From assembly GCF_003002095.1 (NCBI RefSeq), contig NZ_PVZC01000009.1, positions 328,682-392,681 of the forward strand: a stretch of 64,000 bases of DNA. Direction: 5' to 3'. Positions within the stretch are counted from its first letter, which is position 1. Each line of letters opens with the position of its first letter. Below, piece by piece: positions 53,547-62,889 of this stretch. A model generated the notes under the pieces. The model was not told the origin of the DNA. It did not search any database and was given only the letters and a program-made list of their open reading frames with translations. The DNA comes from Allonocardiopsis opalescens. Its GTDB lineage: Bacteria > Actinomycetota > Actinomycetes > Streptosporangiales > Streptosporangiaceae. A program made the translations under genes and the position numbers.

Positions 53547-55322
53547 GTGAGCAGCGAACCCGAGCCCTCCGCGAGCACTTTCGCGGTGTGGGCGCCCGAC
53601 GCCTCCCGGGTGCGGCTGCGCGTCGGCGCTCCGGGCACCGACACCACCGACCACCCGATGGAGCCCGGCACCGGCGGCTGGTGGCACGCCGAGGTGCCCG
53701 GCAGCGGAACCGGCACCGACTACGCCTTCCTGCTGGACGACGACCCGGTCCCGCTGCCCGACCCCCGCTCCCGCCACCAGCCCCACGGCGTGCACGGCCC
53801 CTCCCGCCGCGTCGACCCGGCCGCGTGGACCTGGCACGACGCCGGCTGGCGCGGCCGTGCGCTCCCCGGCTCCGTCGTCTACGAGCTGCACATCGGCACC
53901 TTCACCCCCGAGGGGACCTTCGACGCCGCCGTGGACCGGCTCGACCACCTGGTGGACCTCGGCGTCGACCTGGTCGAGGTGATGCCGGTCAACGCCTTCG
54001 ACGGCACCGCCGGCTGGGGCTACGACGGCGTGCTGTGGGGCGCGGTGCACGAGCCCTACGGCGGACCCGAGGGCTTCCACCGCTTCGTGGACGCCTGCCA
54101 CACGCGCGGCCTGGGCGTGCTGCTCGACGTGGTCTACAACCACCTCGGCCCCTCCGGCGCCTACCTCAACCGCTTCGGCCCCTACTTCGCCGGCGAGACC
54201 GCCTGGGGCCCCTCCCTCAACCTGGACGGCCCCGGCTCCGACGAGGTGCGCCGCTACGTCATCGACAACGCGCTCGGCTGGCTGCGCGACCTCCACCTCG
54301 ACGGGCTGCGGCTGGACGCCGTGCACGCCCTGCACGACCAGCGCGCCACCCACCTGCTGGCCGAGCTGTCCGCCGAGGTCGCCGCGCTGTCCGCCGGGCT
54401 CGGCCGTCCGCTCACCCTGATCGCCGAGTCCGACCGCAACGACCCGCGCACCGTCGCCCCGCTGGAAGCCGGCGGCCTGGGGATGGCCGCCCAGTGGTCC
54501 GACGACCTCCACCACAGCCTGCACGCCCGGCTCACCGGCGAGAGCCAGGGCTACTACGCCGACTTCGCCGTGCCGCGGGCCCTGCCCGCCACGCTGCGGC
54601 GCGCCTTCTTCCACGCCGGCACCTGGTCGTCCTTCCGCGGCCGGACCCACGGCGCGCCTGTGGACACCCGCACGGTGCCCGGCCACCGCTTCCTCGGCTA
54701 CCTGCAGAACCACGACCAGATCGGCAACCGGGCCCGCGGCGACCGCATCACCGGCACGGTCTCCCCCCGGCTCGCCTGCTGCGGCGCCGCGATCGTGCTC
54801 TGCTCGCCCTACACGCCGATGCTGTTCATGGGCGAAGAGTGGGCGGCGAGCACCCCCTGGCAGTTCTTCGCCTCCTTCCCCGACCCGGAGCTGGCCAGGT
54901 CCGTCCGCGAGGGGCGCCGCCGCGAGTTCGGCCGGCACGGCTGGGGCGACGCCGAGGTGCCCGAACCGATGGACCCCGAGACCGTCCGCCGCAGCACCCT
55001 GCGCTGGGCCGAGCGGGACGAGCCCCCGCACCGCGAGGTGCTCGACACCTACCGGGCGCTGATCGCGCTGCGCCGGGCCCGCCCCGAGCTGGCCGATCCC
55101 CGCCTGGACCGGTTCGCCGTCGACGCCGACCCCGGCTGCCGGTGGCTGGTCCTGCACCGGGGGCCGCTCCGGCTGGCCTGCAACCTCTCCGCCGAGCCGC
55201 TGCTCGTGCCGCTGGACCGCCCCGTCGCCGCCGTACCGCTCGCCCCGTGGGGCGTCGAGGCCGCCGAAGGCGGGCTGCGGCTCCCGCCCGAGTCCTTCGC
55301 GGTCGTCGACCTGACCCGCTGA
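53547..55322 (+). CDS. treZ: malto-oligosyltrehalose trehalohydrolase
   Basis: Releases trehalose from the TreY product. It has 591 residues. The N-terminal domain has FAVWAPDASRVRLRVGAPGT. The barrel has VYELHIGTFTPEGTFDAAVD, GWGYDGVLWGAVHEPYGGPE, VLLDVVYNHLGPSGAYLNRF, HLDGLRLDAVHALHDQRATH (catalytic Asp), LTLIAESDRNDPRTV (Glu) and GYLQNHDQIGNRARGDRIT. The start is GTG 53547. It is separated from treY by an SDR and an inverted repeat but in the same direction. Confidence 0.96.
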   Translation: MSSEPEPSASTFAVWAPDASRVRLRVGAPGTDTTDHPMEPGTGGWWHAEVPGSGTGTDYAFLLDDDPVPLPDPRSRHQPHGVHGPSRRVDPAAWTWHDAGWRGRALPGSVVYELHIGTFTPEGTFDAAVDRLDHLVDLGVDLVEVMPVNAFDGTAGWGYDGVLWGAVHEPYGGPEGFHRFVDACHTRGLGVLLDVVYNHLGPSGAYLNRFGPYFAGETAWGPSLNLDGPGSDEVRRYVIDNALGWLRDLHLDGLRLDAVHALHDQRATHLLAELSAEVAALSAGLGRPLTLIAESDRNDPRTVAPLEAGGLGMAAQWSDDLHHSLHARLTGESQGYYADFAVPRALPATLRRAFFHAGTWSSFRGRTHGAPVDTRTVPGHRFLGYLQNHDQIGNRARGDRITGTVSPRLACCGAAIVLCSPYTPMLFMGEEWAASTPWQFFASFPDPELARSVREGRRREFGRHGWGDAEVPEPMDPETVRRSTLRWAERDEPPHREVLDTYRALIALRRARPELADPRLDRFAVDADPGCRWLVLHRGPLRLACNLSAEPLLVPLDRPVAAVPLAPWGVEAAEGGLRLPPESFAVVDLTR

Positions 55323-55371
55323 GCCCCCTCCGCCCCGGCCGGGGCGGCCCCTACGACACCTGGAGCCCTCC

Positions 55372-56430
55372 ATGCTGCCCTGGTCCGCCGAGCTGGCCGG
55401 CCGCCTCGACCAGCACGTGATCGTCAGCGAGCGGCTGCGCGGCAACCCGCTCGGCGACCCGCACGAGCGCCCGGTCTGGGTCTACACCCCGCCCGGCTAC
55501 GAGCGCGAGGCCGATCGGCGCTACCCGGCCGTCTACGTCATCCAGGGCTTCACCGGCCACGTCGCCATGTGGGCCAACCGCACCCCGTTCCGCCAGCCCT
55601 TCCCCGAACTGGCCGACGGCGTCTTCGCCCGCGGCGAGGCGCCGCCCGCCGTCCTGGTCTACGTCGACGCCTGGACCTCCGTCGGCGGCAGCCAGTACCT
55701 GGACTCCCCGGGCACCGGCGACTACCACTCCTACCTGTGCGACGAGATCGTCGCCTGGGTCGACGCCCGCTACCGCACCCTGCCCGACCGCGACCACCGC
55801 GCCATCGCCGGCAAGTCCAGCGGCGGCTACGGCGCCATGGTCACCGCCATGCTCCGCCCCGACCTGTTCGGCGCGCTGGCCACCCACGCGGGCGACGCCC
55901 TGTTCGAGGCGTGCTACGCCCCCGACTTCCCCTCCGTCGCCCGGATGCTGCGCGACCACTACGGCGGCGACTACGACGCCTTCCGCGCCGACCTGAGCGG
56001 CCGCCTGTTCGGCACCAAGGAGACCGACGCCAAGCTGGTCGAGATGTACGGCTACGCCGCCGCCTACTCAGCCGAGCCCGACGGCCGGGTCCGGCTGCCC
56101 TTCGACGGCAACGGCCGCATCGTGCCCGAGGTGTGGGAGCGCTGGCTGGCCCTGGACCCGGTGCGGATGGCCGAGCGCGAGCCCTACGCGCAGGCGCTGC
56201 GCACCATGCGCGCCATCTGGATCGACGCCGGCACCCGCGACCAGTGGTACCTGGACCTGGGCGCCACCGCCTTCCGCGAGGCCGTCGCCGCCGCGGGCGT
56301 GCCCGACGAACGCGTCCGCTTCGAACTCTTCGACGCCACCCACACCGCCATCGAGTACCGCTACGCCCCGGCCATCAGCTGGCTCTGCTCCTTTGCCGCA
56401 CCTCCGGCGCGGCGGGTTCGGCGCGCTTAG
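55372..56430 (+). CDS. esterase D-family alpha/beta hydrolase
   Basis: A 352-residue carboxylesterase-like protein. RPVWVYTPPGYEREADRRYP and the strand AVYVIQGFTGHVAMWANRTP are typical of the enterochelin/S-formylglutathione esterase group. The nucleophile is in IAGKSSGGYGAMV, the acid in IWIDAGTRDQWYLD and the His in DATHTAIEYRYAPAISW. The last 12 codons (FAAPPARRVRRA) and the stop lie inside the inverted repeat copy B, so the native C terminus seems replaced. It is 49 bp after treZ. Confidence 0.85.
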   Translation: MLPWSAELAGRLDQHVIVSERLRGNPLGDPHERPVWVYTPPGYEREADRRYPAVYVIQGFTGHVAMWANRTPFRQPFPELADGVFARGEAPPAVLVYVDAWTSVGGSQYLDSPGTGDYHSYLCDEIVAWVDARYRTLPDRDHRAIAGKSSGGYGAMVTAMLRPDLFGALATHAGDALFEACYAPDFPSVARMLRDHYGGDYDAFRADLSGRLFGTKETDAKLVEMYGYAAAYSAEPDGRVRLPFDGNGRIVPEVWERWLALDPVRMAEREPYAQALRTMRAIWIDAGTRDQWYLDLGATAFREAVAAAGVPDERVRFELFDATHTAIEYRYAPAISWLCSFAAPPARRVRRA

Positions 56431-56523
56431 ACCCGCTGTCTTCCCTCCTCCGGCGCATCGCGACTCCGTCGCGATGCGCCTCCGTCAGTCCAGACACCGG
56501 CGCGCGCCGAACATGGCCGATCA
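56395..56523 (+). repeat. long inverted repeat, right copy (B)
   Basis: Reverse-complement match to copy A at 53397-53523. The internal hairpin GGCGCATCGCGAC-TCC-GTCGCGATGCGCC (56452-56480) is perfect here and could also terminate the treZ-esterase transcript. Confidence 0.9.
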
Positions 56524-56663
56524 CTCACCACGGCGCTCTGCATGATTGCGGCTTCTCTCATACCTGACAGAAGATGGCAGCCTCTCCCGACACCATGGCG
56601 GTGCCGGTCGGCGAAATCCGCGCTGACCGGCCGGTACACCAGAAGGAGAGAGGCACCACCACG

Positions 56664-57032
56664 ATGACCGCCACCCCGACCGCCACACTCGCCATGGTCA
56701 GCCTCGACTGCGCCGACCCGGCCCGCCAGGCCGCGTTCTACCACGAGGTGCTGGGCTGGGAGATCACCCACAGCCAGGACGAGTACGCCATGGTCAGCGA
56801 CGGCACCACCTCGATCGGCTTCGGCCGCGTCGAGGGCTACCGGCCGCCGGCCTGGCCCGACACCGGCGCGGCCAAGCGCTACCACCTCGACCTCTACGTC
56901 GACGACCTCGACGAGGCCGAACGCCGCTGCGTCGCGGCCGGCGCCGGCCGCCCGGACTTCCAGCCCGGCGAGACCTGGCGTGTCCTCACCGATCCGGCCG
57001 GGCAGCCCTTCTGCATCTGCGTGAAGAGCTGA
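56664..57032 (+). CDS. VOC-superfamily protein
   Basis: A 122-residue protein: LAMVSLDCADPARQAAFYHE, VLGWEITHSQDEYAMVSDGT and in the second half YHLDLYVDDLDEAERRCVAA and WRVLTDPAGQPFCICVKS. It is a glyoxalase-fold single polypeptide. The ATG at 56664 has GAAGGAGAG upstream. It begins after inverted repeat B, with no visible functional link to treZ or the esterase. Confidence 0.82.
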   Translation: MTATPTATLAMVSLDCADPARQAAFYHEVLGWEITHSQDEYAMVSDGTTSIGFGRVEGYRPPAWPDTGAAKRYHLDLYVDDLDEAERRCVAAGAGRPDFQPGETWRVLTDPAGQPFCICVKS

Positions 57033-57053
57033 GCCTCCTGCCGCTATTGCAGG

Positions 57054-58298
57054 TCATCCGGAACTGAGCAGCGCGATGACGGCGCCGATCACCATGGACA
57101 CGATCACGGTGACCGAGCCGAGGGCCAGCGCCGCGCGCAGCGAGATGGTGCGGGTCTCGCCCACGCCGTCGAACACGCTCACCGTGGCCGAGCCGTTGAT
57201 CAGCTCGTCCAGCCGCAGCAGCCGCGCCGAACCGTTCGACCCGGCCCGCCGCTGACCCGGGCGCGGCGCGGAGGTGCGCGCGTGCGCGCCCGAGGGCAGC
57301 ACCCCGGCGCGCTGCGCCAGTGTGGGCCGGGGCGCGGCGCGGCGGCGGCCGCCCCGCTGCCCGCGGGCGCCCCGGCCCGGGTCGGGCTGCGGGATGCCGA
57401 GCACCACGGTGGACAGCAGCTGGGTGGTCATCTCGGCGGTGAGCCGCTGCTCGGGCTCCTGGCGGAGCAGCCCGTCCAGCACCGGCTGCAGCGGGCCCGC
57501 CTCCTCCAGCGGCTCCGGTGCCTTCATCACCGCCGCCTGCAGGATCGCGATATAGCCCTTGCGGTCGTAGGGCGGGCGGCCCGACACCGCCGTGTACAGG
57601 GTCGCCCCCAGCGACCAGAGGTCGGACTGCTTGTCGACCTGGTCGGACTTGACCCGCTCCGGCGCGATGTAGGCGGGCGAGCCCAGGATCATCCCCGACT
57701 GGGTGATCGACGGATCGCCCTCCAGGGTGGCCAGCCCGAAATCGGTCAGCACCGCGCGGCCGTCCTCGCCGATCAGCACATTGCCCGGCTTGACGTCGCG
57801 GTGCACGATCCCGGAGGTGTGCGCGGCGCGCAGCGCGCTGACCAGCTGGAGGCCGATCTCCGCCACCCGCGCGTACGGCAGCGGGCCGTCCTGCTTGACG
57901 ATCTCGGCCAGCGAGCGGGCCGGCAGCAGCTCCATCACGATCCACGGCCGCCCGTCGGCGTTCACCACGTCCAGCACGGTGACGACATTGGGGTGGGTCA
58001 GCCGACCGGCGGCCCGCGCCTCGCGGGTGGCCCGCGCGCACATCAGCGCCCGATCGGACTCCGACAGCTCCGGCGGCAGCTTCAGCTCCTTGACCGCGAC
58101 ATCGCGGCGGAGCAGTTCGTCGGTGGCACGCCACACGGTGCCGGCGCCGCCACCGCCGAGCCGGCTGCGCAGCCGGTAGCGCGATGCGAGCAGGCGGCCC
58201 TGGTCGCCGGTGGCCTCCGCGGCGCGCTCGTCGGCGCCTGCCGCGGACGGCGGAGCGGGCTCGGGCTCGTCGAAAACAGGCACGGAGTTCAACGTCAT
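57054..58298 (-). CDS. membrane-anchored Ser/Thr protein kinase
   Basis: Hanks-type kinase of 414 residues. It has the Gly loop LGGGGAGTVWRA, Lys70 in VAVKEL, HRDVKPGNVL with Asp168, DFGLAT at 186-191, GSPAYIAPERV and DLWSLGATLYTAVSG. A basic linker (about 310-360) leads to one C-terminal helix, LGSVTVIVSMVIGAVIALL, with almost nothing outside. It begins at ATG 58298; the ribosome binding site is weak. It is convergent with the VOC gene. Confidence 0.92.
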   Translation of the reverse strand: MTLNSVPVFDEPEPAPPSAAGADERAAEATGDQGRLLASRYRLRSRLGGGGAGTVWRATDELLRRDVAVKELKLPPELSESDRALMCARATREARAAGRLTHPNVVTVLDVVNADGRPWIVMELLPARSLAEIVKQDGPLPYARVAEIGLQLVSALRAAHTSGIVHRDVKPGNVLIGEDGRAVLTDFGLATLEGDPSITQSGMILGSPAYIAPERVKSDQVDKQSDLWSLGATLYTAVSGRPPYDRKGYIAILQAAVMKAPEPLEEAGPLQPVLDGLLRQEPEQRLTAEMTTQLLSTVVLGIPQPDPGRGARGQRGGRRRAAPRPTLAQRAGVLPSGAHARTSAPRPGQRRAGSNGSARLLRLDELINGSATVSVFDGVGETRTISLRAALALGSVTVIVSMVIGAVIALLSSG

Positions 58299-58669
58299 AT
58301 GTTTCGGCGAACGACAGGCGGCGGGGGCTGGATCCGGAGTCTGGGCTGGTGCGGAGCCGCTGCTTCTCTGCAGCCGCTCTGCGCGTTTGGTCAGGTCACG
58401 ATGGTTATAGCAGCTTATGGCCTTGGATCCGCAACCCGCCGCCGCCTCACCGCGGCGGCACGTCCGGAAACGGTCACCCATACTACTTGCCACACCGCGC
58501 CATCACCCGAGTAAGTGACCATGAACGCACGAAATGATCACGGATCGGTACCGGGCCGCAGGTAGCGGGCCCATCGGCCCCTACCCGCGGACACACCGCG
58601 GGCCGGGACGGCCCTGCCGCCGCCCCGGCCCGCCGGAACCGGAGGGGCCGGCCCGGCCCCCTCCGTCCG
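58299..58669. terminator. non-coding gap with a terminator-like hairpin
   Basis: About 370 bp between the kinase start and the end of the sigma-partner gene. GGAGGGGCCGG and its complement (58641-58664) form a stem suited to end the minus-strand sigma operon. The rest, including an AT-richer part near 58400, should hold the kinase promoter. No gene is seen. Confidence 0.5.
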
Positions 58670-59380
58670 CTACTCGCCCACCGACTCGGTGCCCCGCTCG
58701 ACAACGGACTCCGAGCCGCCGGCACCAGTGCCCGACTCACCGGGCGCCACCGGCGCCGGCAACTCGCCCTCCTCCGCCTCGCCCTCCCGCGGATCGCACG
58801 GCGCCACCTCGCCCTGGGCGATCGCCATGCTCAGCCCCCAGCCGCCGCCGTCGAAGACCCGGCTGGTCAGCACCAGGGTCTCCCCGGGCCGCAGCATCCC
58901 CTCGGTGATGGTGAAGCGGCTCCCGTCCGAGCCGGTCTCCATGCCCAGGGCGACGGGCCCGGCGCCGTCGCCGGGCGGCGGCGCCGGCTCGAACCGGCCC
59001 TCCTGGCAGACCATCCCGGCCGGCAGGTGGTCCACCTCGGCGCGCACACCGTGCTCGGCCAGCGCCCGCTCCAGCCCTTCGGCATCGGTGGGCTCGGCCA
59101 CCTCCACCGTGATCGACCCGTCCGGCTGCGGCTCCACGGCGTAGGCCGGCGCCGCGCCGAGGCCGCCGAGCGCGAAGGCGCCCGCCGTCAGCCCCACCGT
59201 GGCCACCGCCGCACCGCCCACCAGGGCGAGCCGCGGCCGGAAGCCGAACCCGAAGCGGCGGCCGCTCGCCGCCGGCTCCGCCGCCGCCTCGGCGCGGGCC
59301 GCGACGACCCCGCGCAGCTCACCGAGCAGCCGCTCCTCGAACCCGCCCAGCGGTTCCCTCGAACCGTTCCCCGTCTGCAT
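58670..59380 (-). CDS. membrane protein encoded with an ECF sigma factor, possible anti-sigma factor
   Basis: A 236-residue protein. The cytoplasmic N terminus, with FEERLLGELRGVVAARAEAA, is followed by a single helix (LALVGGAAVATVGLTAGAFA). An outside domain follows with ITVEVAEPTDAEGLERALAE and two Cys, and then a Glu/Gly/Ser-rich tail. There is no HxxxCxxC zinc motif. The TTG codon at 59386 would overlap the sigma stop; ATG 59380 is preferred. The sigma-gene coupling and one-helix topology suggest an anti-sigma role; this is inference. Confidence 0.7.
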   Translation of the reverse strand: MQTGNGSREPLGGFEERLLGELRGVVAARAEAAAEPAASGRRFGFGFRPRLALVGGAAVATVGLTAGAFALGGLGAAPAYAVEPQPDGSITVEVAEPTDAEGLERALAEHGVRAEVDHLPAGMVCQEGRFEPAPPPGDGAGPVALGMETGSDGSRFTITEGMLRPGETLVLTSRVFDGGGWGLSMAIAQGEVAPCDPREGEAEEGELPAPVAPGESGTGAGGSESVVERGTESVGE

Positions 59381-59382
59381 GA

Positions 59383-59973
59383 TCAAGCCTCCGCACGTAG
59401 TGGGACTGCTGCGACCTCGGAAACGCCGAGCCGGGAGAGCCGGTCCTGGACCACCCTGCGGGCGCGGTGCAGCCGGACCCGGGCCGCGACGGCCCCGATC
59501 CCCAGCACCCGCGCCGCCTGGCCGGCGCTCAGCCCGTCCAGAGCCACCAGCTCCAGCACGGCGCGCTCGCCCTCGGACAGCCCGTCCATCGCGCGGTAGG
59601 CCCGGCGCGCCTCAGCCTGCGCGTCGATCCGGTCCACCAGCCCCGCGAGGTCGTCCTCGTCCACCAGCCGGCGCCCCGCCACCTGCCGCGCGGTGCGGTC
59701 CTCCTTCGCCGAGCGGCGGCGGTCGGCCGCCACCACATTGCGCGCCACCCCGTACAGCCAGCCCACCGGCCCGCCCCTGCCCGGCCGGTACGTGTGCGCC
59801 GACTCGATCACGGCGACGAACACGTCGGCGGTCAGGTCGGCCGCACGGTGCGGGTCGTCCACCCGCCGCGCCACGAACCGCTGCACCGCCGCCACATTCG
59901 CCCGGTAGAACGCCTCGAAGGCATCGGGGTCGCGCCCGATCAGCGCGACCTCGCCTCCGGCTCCTGGATGGGA
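59383..59973 (-). CDS. ECF-type RNA polymerase sigma factor
   Basis: A 196-residue sigma factor. Region 2 has FEAFYRANVAAVQRFVARRV and AADLTADVFVAVIESAHTYR then WLYGVARNVVAADRRRS. Region 4 has LSEGERAVLELVALDGLSAG and QAARVLGIGAVAARVRLHRA. GTG 59973 (VSHPGAGGE) is preferred because GGGAG lies seven bases before it; a GTG at 60012 would add 13 residues. It overlaps the start of the membrane partner. Confidence 0.92.
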   Translation of the reverse strand, partial: SHPGAGGEVALIGRDPDAFEAFYRANVAAVQRFVARRVDDPHRAADLTADVFVAVIESAHTYRPGRGGPVGWLYGVARNVVAADRRRSAKEDRTARQVAGRRLVDEDDLAGLVDRIDAQAEARRAYRAMDGLSEGERAVLELVALDGLSAGQAARVLGIGAVAARVRLHRARRVVQDRLSRLGVSEVAAVPLRAEA

Positions 59974-60143
59974 CACCTGCCAACTCCCTACACCCGACGT
60001 CCGTTCCTTCACCCGTACTTGGTCGCGGCGGGCCCGGGCGTTACACGGAAGCGGCCCCGGACACGGCGGAGCCCCGGCGGCGCGCCGTCAGCGCGCCCCC
60101 GGGGCTCCCCGCACCGCCGCGCACAGGCGCCGCGGTCAGGCCG

Positions 60144-61502
60144 CTAGGACCAGAGGGCGTCGGGGTCCACCTGGCTGACCGGTCCAAGGCCGATCTCCGC
60201 CAGCGGCCCCGCCACCTGCTCGGCATCGCCGACCACCACCGCGACCAGCTCGTCCGGGCGCAGGTACTCACGCGCGCCGTCGAGCATCTTCTCCGCGGTG
60301 AGCGCGTCGAAGCCGGCCCGCAGCCGGTCGATGTGGTCGTCGGGCAGGCCCTGCACCTCGATGTCGATCAGCACGTTCGCCACCGACCACACCTTGGAGT
60401 AGTTCACCGGCAGCCCCACCGTGCGCGACTCGCGCACCGTGGCCAGCTCGTCGTCGGTGACGCCGCCCTCGCGCAGCCGCACGATCTCGGCCACCGAGGA
60501 GGCGACGGCGTCCGCGGTGTGCCGGGTCTCCACCTGGCAGCTGGCGGTGAACTGGCCGCCGTTGCGGCGCAGGTCGAAGCGCGCCCCCGCCCCGTAGGTG
60601 TAGCCCTTCTCCTCGCGCAGCAGCAGGTTGAGCCGCGAGCCGAACATGCCGCCGATCACGTCGCCCACACCGTAGGCGGCCGGCAGGTCGGCCTCGGCCC
60701 GCGACGGCGCCCGGTGCGCCAGCACCAGCGCCGACTGCACCGAGCCCGGCCGGTCCAGCACCACGATCCGCGGCTGCGCCCCCTCGGCGCCGCGCACCGG
60801 CGCCGGGCTGGGCGGCTGCGCCCGCACCGTGTCGCCGAAGACCGAGCGGGCCAGCCCCTCGACGTCGACCTTGCCGAGGTCGCCGACCACGATCAGGGTG
60901 CCCGCCACGTTCGCCAGCTGGCGGCGGTGGAAGTCGACCACCATCTCCGGGTCGACCGCGTCCAGCCGCTTGGGCCCGCCATTGGCCGGCACCGCGTAGC
61001 GCCCCGCGAACAGCTGCGAGCCCACCGCCCGCGCCGCCAGCGACGACGGCACCGAGCACTCCAGCACGAAGGCCTCGCGGATCTGGTCGCGCCGCCGCAC
61101 GATGTCGTCGGAGCGGAAGGCCGGGCTGCGCAGCGCGTCGGCCAGCAGCCGGGTGGCGTCCACGATCCGGTTCACCGGCACGTCGACGCCGGTGACGAAG
61201 CTGTCCCAGCCGACCCAGGACTCCCACTCCGCGCCGTGCCGCTCCAGCGCCGGCGCCAGCGAGCCATTGCCCTCCTGGCCGTCCTCCAGCGCGTCGCCGG
61301 TGAGCATCGCCACGCCGTACTGGTCCTCGGACTCGGTGAAGGCACCGGCCGGGTGCACCAGCCGGACCGAGGCGAAGGCCTGGCCGGGCAGGTCGACGGC
61401 GATCACGTCGCCGGCCCCCACCGAACTGCGCCGCACGGCGGGGAAGGTGTAGGGCTCCGGCGGTCCCAGGACCGGCCGGGACGCCATGACTGGCCGGGTC
61501 AC
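60144..61502 (-). CDS. M16-family peptidase-like protein, non-catalytic subunit
   Basis: A 452-residue M16 protein lacking the HxxEH zinc motif at the expected N-terminal place (GAFTESEDQYGVAML instead). It keeps the C-terminal glycine-rich loop and the arginine/tyrosine substrate site (LREEKGYTYGAGARF). Bacterial M16 proteases often work as a heterodimer of one zinc-binding and one substrate-site subunit, which this pair fits. Its start overlaps the stop of the active subunit (ATGA). Confidence 0.9.
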   Translation of the reverse strand: MTRPVMASRPVLGPPEPYTFPAVRRSSVGAGDVIAVDLPGQAFASVRLVHPAGAFTESEDQYGVAMLTGDALEDGQEGNGSLAPALERHGAEWESWVGWDSFVTGVDVPVNRIVDATRLLADALRSPAFRSDDIVRRRDQIREAFVLECSVPSSLAARAVGSQLFAGRYAVPANGGPKRLDAVDPEMVVDFHRRQLANVAGTLIVVGDLGKVDVEGLARSVFGDTVRAQPPSPAPVRGAEGAQPRIVVLDRPGSVQSALVLAHRAPSRAEADLPAAYGVGDVIGGMFGSRLNLLLREEKGYTYGAGARFDLRRNGGQFTASCQVETRHTADAVASSVAEIVRLREGGVTDDELATVRESRTVGLPVNYSKVWSVANVLIDIEVQGLPDDHIDRLRAGFDALTAEKMLDGAREYLRPDELVAVVVGDAEQVAGPLAEIGLGPVSQVDPDALWS

Positions 61503-62785
61503 GCGGCCACCTCCTCGGGCTCGAATCGAAGGGCCAGGCGGTTGGACGGGGCCAGCGCGTCGGCCGCCAGCGCCGCGACGTCCTCAGGGCCGATGCTCGC
61601 CCAGCGCTCCGGCCAGTCGAGCATCGCGCGGGGGTCGTCGAACATCTGCGCCGAACTGCTGAGCGCGTCGGCCAGGCCGCCGGGCGAGGCCAACGACTGG
61701 AGGTGGTCGCGCTCCAGCACCGCCCGAGCGCGCTCCACCTCCTCCTCGGTGACGCCGTCGGCCGCGGCCGCCAGCTCGTCCAGGATCGCCTTCTCCAGCG
61801 TGTCGCCGGAGACGCCGTCGCGGGCCAGCATGTTCACCACCAGCAGCGACGAGGTGTGCCGGAAGGAGAAGTTCATGATGTTGCCGTAACCGCCGGTGTC
61901 GACGGCCAGGCCGCGCTCCACCACCAGCCTGCGGTACAGCCGGCTGCCCTGGCCCCGGCCGAGCACGGCGCCCAGCACGTCGGAGACGTCGTACTCGCGC
62001 GAGCCCAGCTCGCCCACCCGGTAGGCCAGGAAGACGCCCGGCGCCGGGCAGGGCTCGACCACCGTCTCGCGCACCTCGCCGTCGCGCCGCGGCGCGATCG
62101 ACGGGTCCGGGATCTCCGGCAGCTCCGTGCGCGCCGCCAGCCCGCCGAAGAAGCGCTCGACCCGGTCGCGGACGTCCTCCGGCTCCAGCGAGCTGACCAC
62201 GGTCAGCACCGCGTTGTCCGGCCCGTAGTGCTGCCGGTGGAAGTCGAGGACATCGTCGAGAGTGGCGGCGTCCAGGTCGGCCATGGAGCCGATCACGGAG
62301 TGGTGGTAGGGGTGCCCGGCCGGGTACGCGTTGGCGAACAGCCGCTCCACCGCCGTGCCGTAGGGCTGGTTGTCGTAGCGCTCCCGCCGCTCGTTCTTCA
62401 CCACGTCGCGCTGGTTGTCCAGCACGTCCTGGGTGACGCCCTCGCGCAGGGTGCCGAGCCGGTCGGCCTCCAGCCACAGCGCGAGGTCGAGGCCGTGCTC
62501 GGGCACGGTCTCGTAGTAGTTGGTGCGGTCGGTCGAGGTGGTCGCGTTGAGGTCGCCGCCCAGCCGCTCGATCGCCTCGAAGTGCCCGCCCTTGGGCACG
62601 TTCGCCGAGCCCTGGAACATCAGGTGCTCGAAGAGGTGCGCGAAGCCGGTGCGGCCGGCCCGCTCATGCCGCGAGCCGACCCCGTACCAGAGGTTCACCG
62701 CCGCCACCTGGCCGGTCGCCGCCGGCGCCGTGACCAGGCGCAATCCATTGGCCAGTGTGAACTGGTCGACTGTACTCGTGCTCAC
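61499..62785 (-). CDS. M16-family zinc peptidase, catalytic subunit
   Basis: A 428-residue zinc peptidase. The inverted zinc motif is FAHLFEHLMFQGS, with His50, Glu53 and His54, and the third ligand is near Glu132 in KNERRERYDN. Further features are GGDLNATTSTDRTNYYETVP and QAPSVRLYR-like RGQGSRLYRRLVVERGLAVD. It lacks a clear signal peptide. It is the first gene of the pair. Confidence 0.95.
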   Translation of the reverse strand: MSTSTVDQFTLANGLRLVTAPAATGQVAAVNLWYGVGSRHERAGRTGFAHLFEHLMFQGSANVPKGGHFEAIERLGGDLNATTSTDRTNYYETVPEHGLDLALWLEADRLGTLREGVTQDVLDNQRDVVKNERRERYDNQPYGTAVERLFANAYPAGHPYHHSVIGSMADLDAATLDDVLDFHRQHYGPDNAVLTVVSSLEPEDVRDRVERFFGGLAARTELPEIPDPSIAPRRDGEVRETVVEPCPAPGVFLAYRVGELGSREYDVSDVLGAVLGRGQGSRLYRRLVVERGLAVDTGGYGNIMNFSFRHTSSLLVVNMLARDGVSGDTLEKAILDELAAAADGVTEEEVERARAVLERDHLQSLASPGGLADALSSSAQMFDDPRAMLDWPERWASIGPEDVAALAADALAPSNRLALRFEPEEVAA

Positions 62786-62889
62786 CGGCAGCTCACTGGT
62801 CGATCACCGCTTCTCCACCGTTCCTTCGGGGTTCATTGAGGTACGCCATCGTCCCGAGCCTACGGCCTAGCCCGAGCCTTCACTACCAG

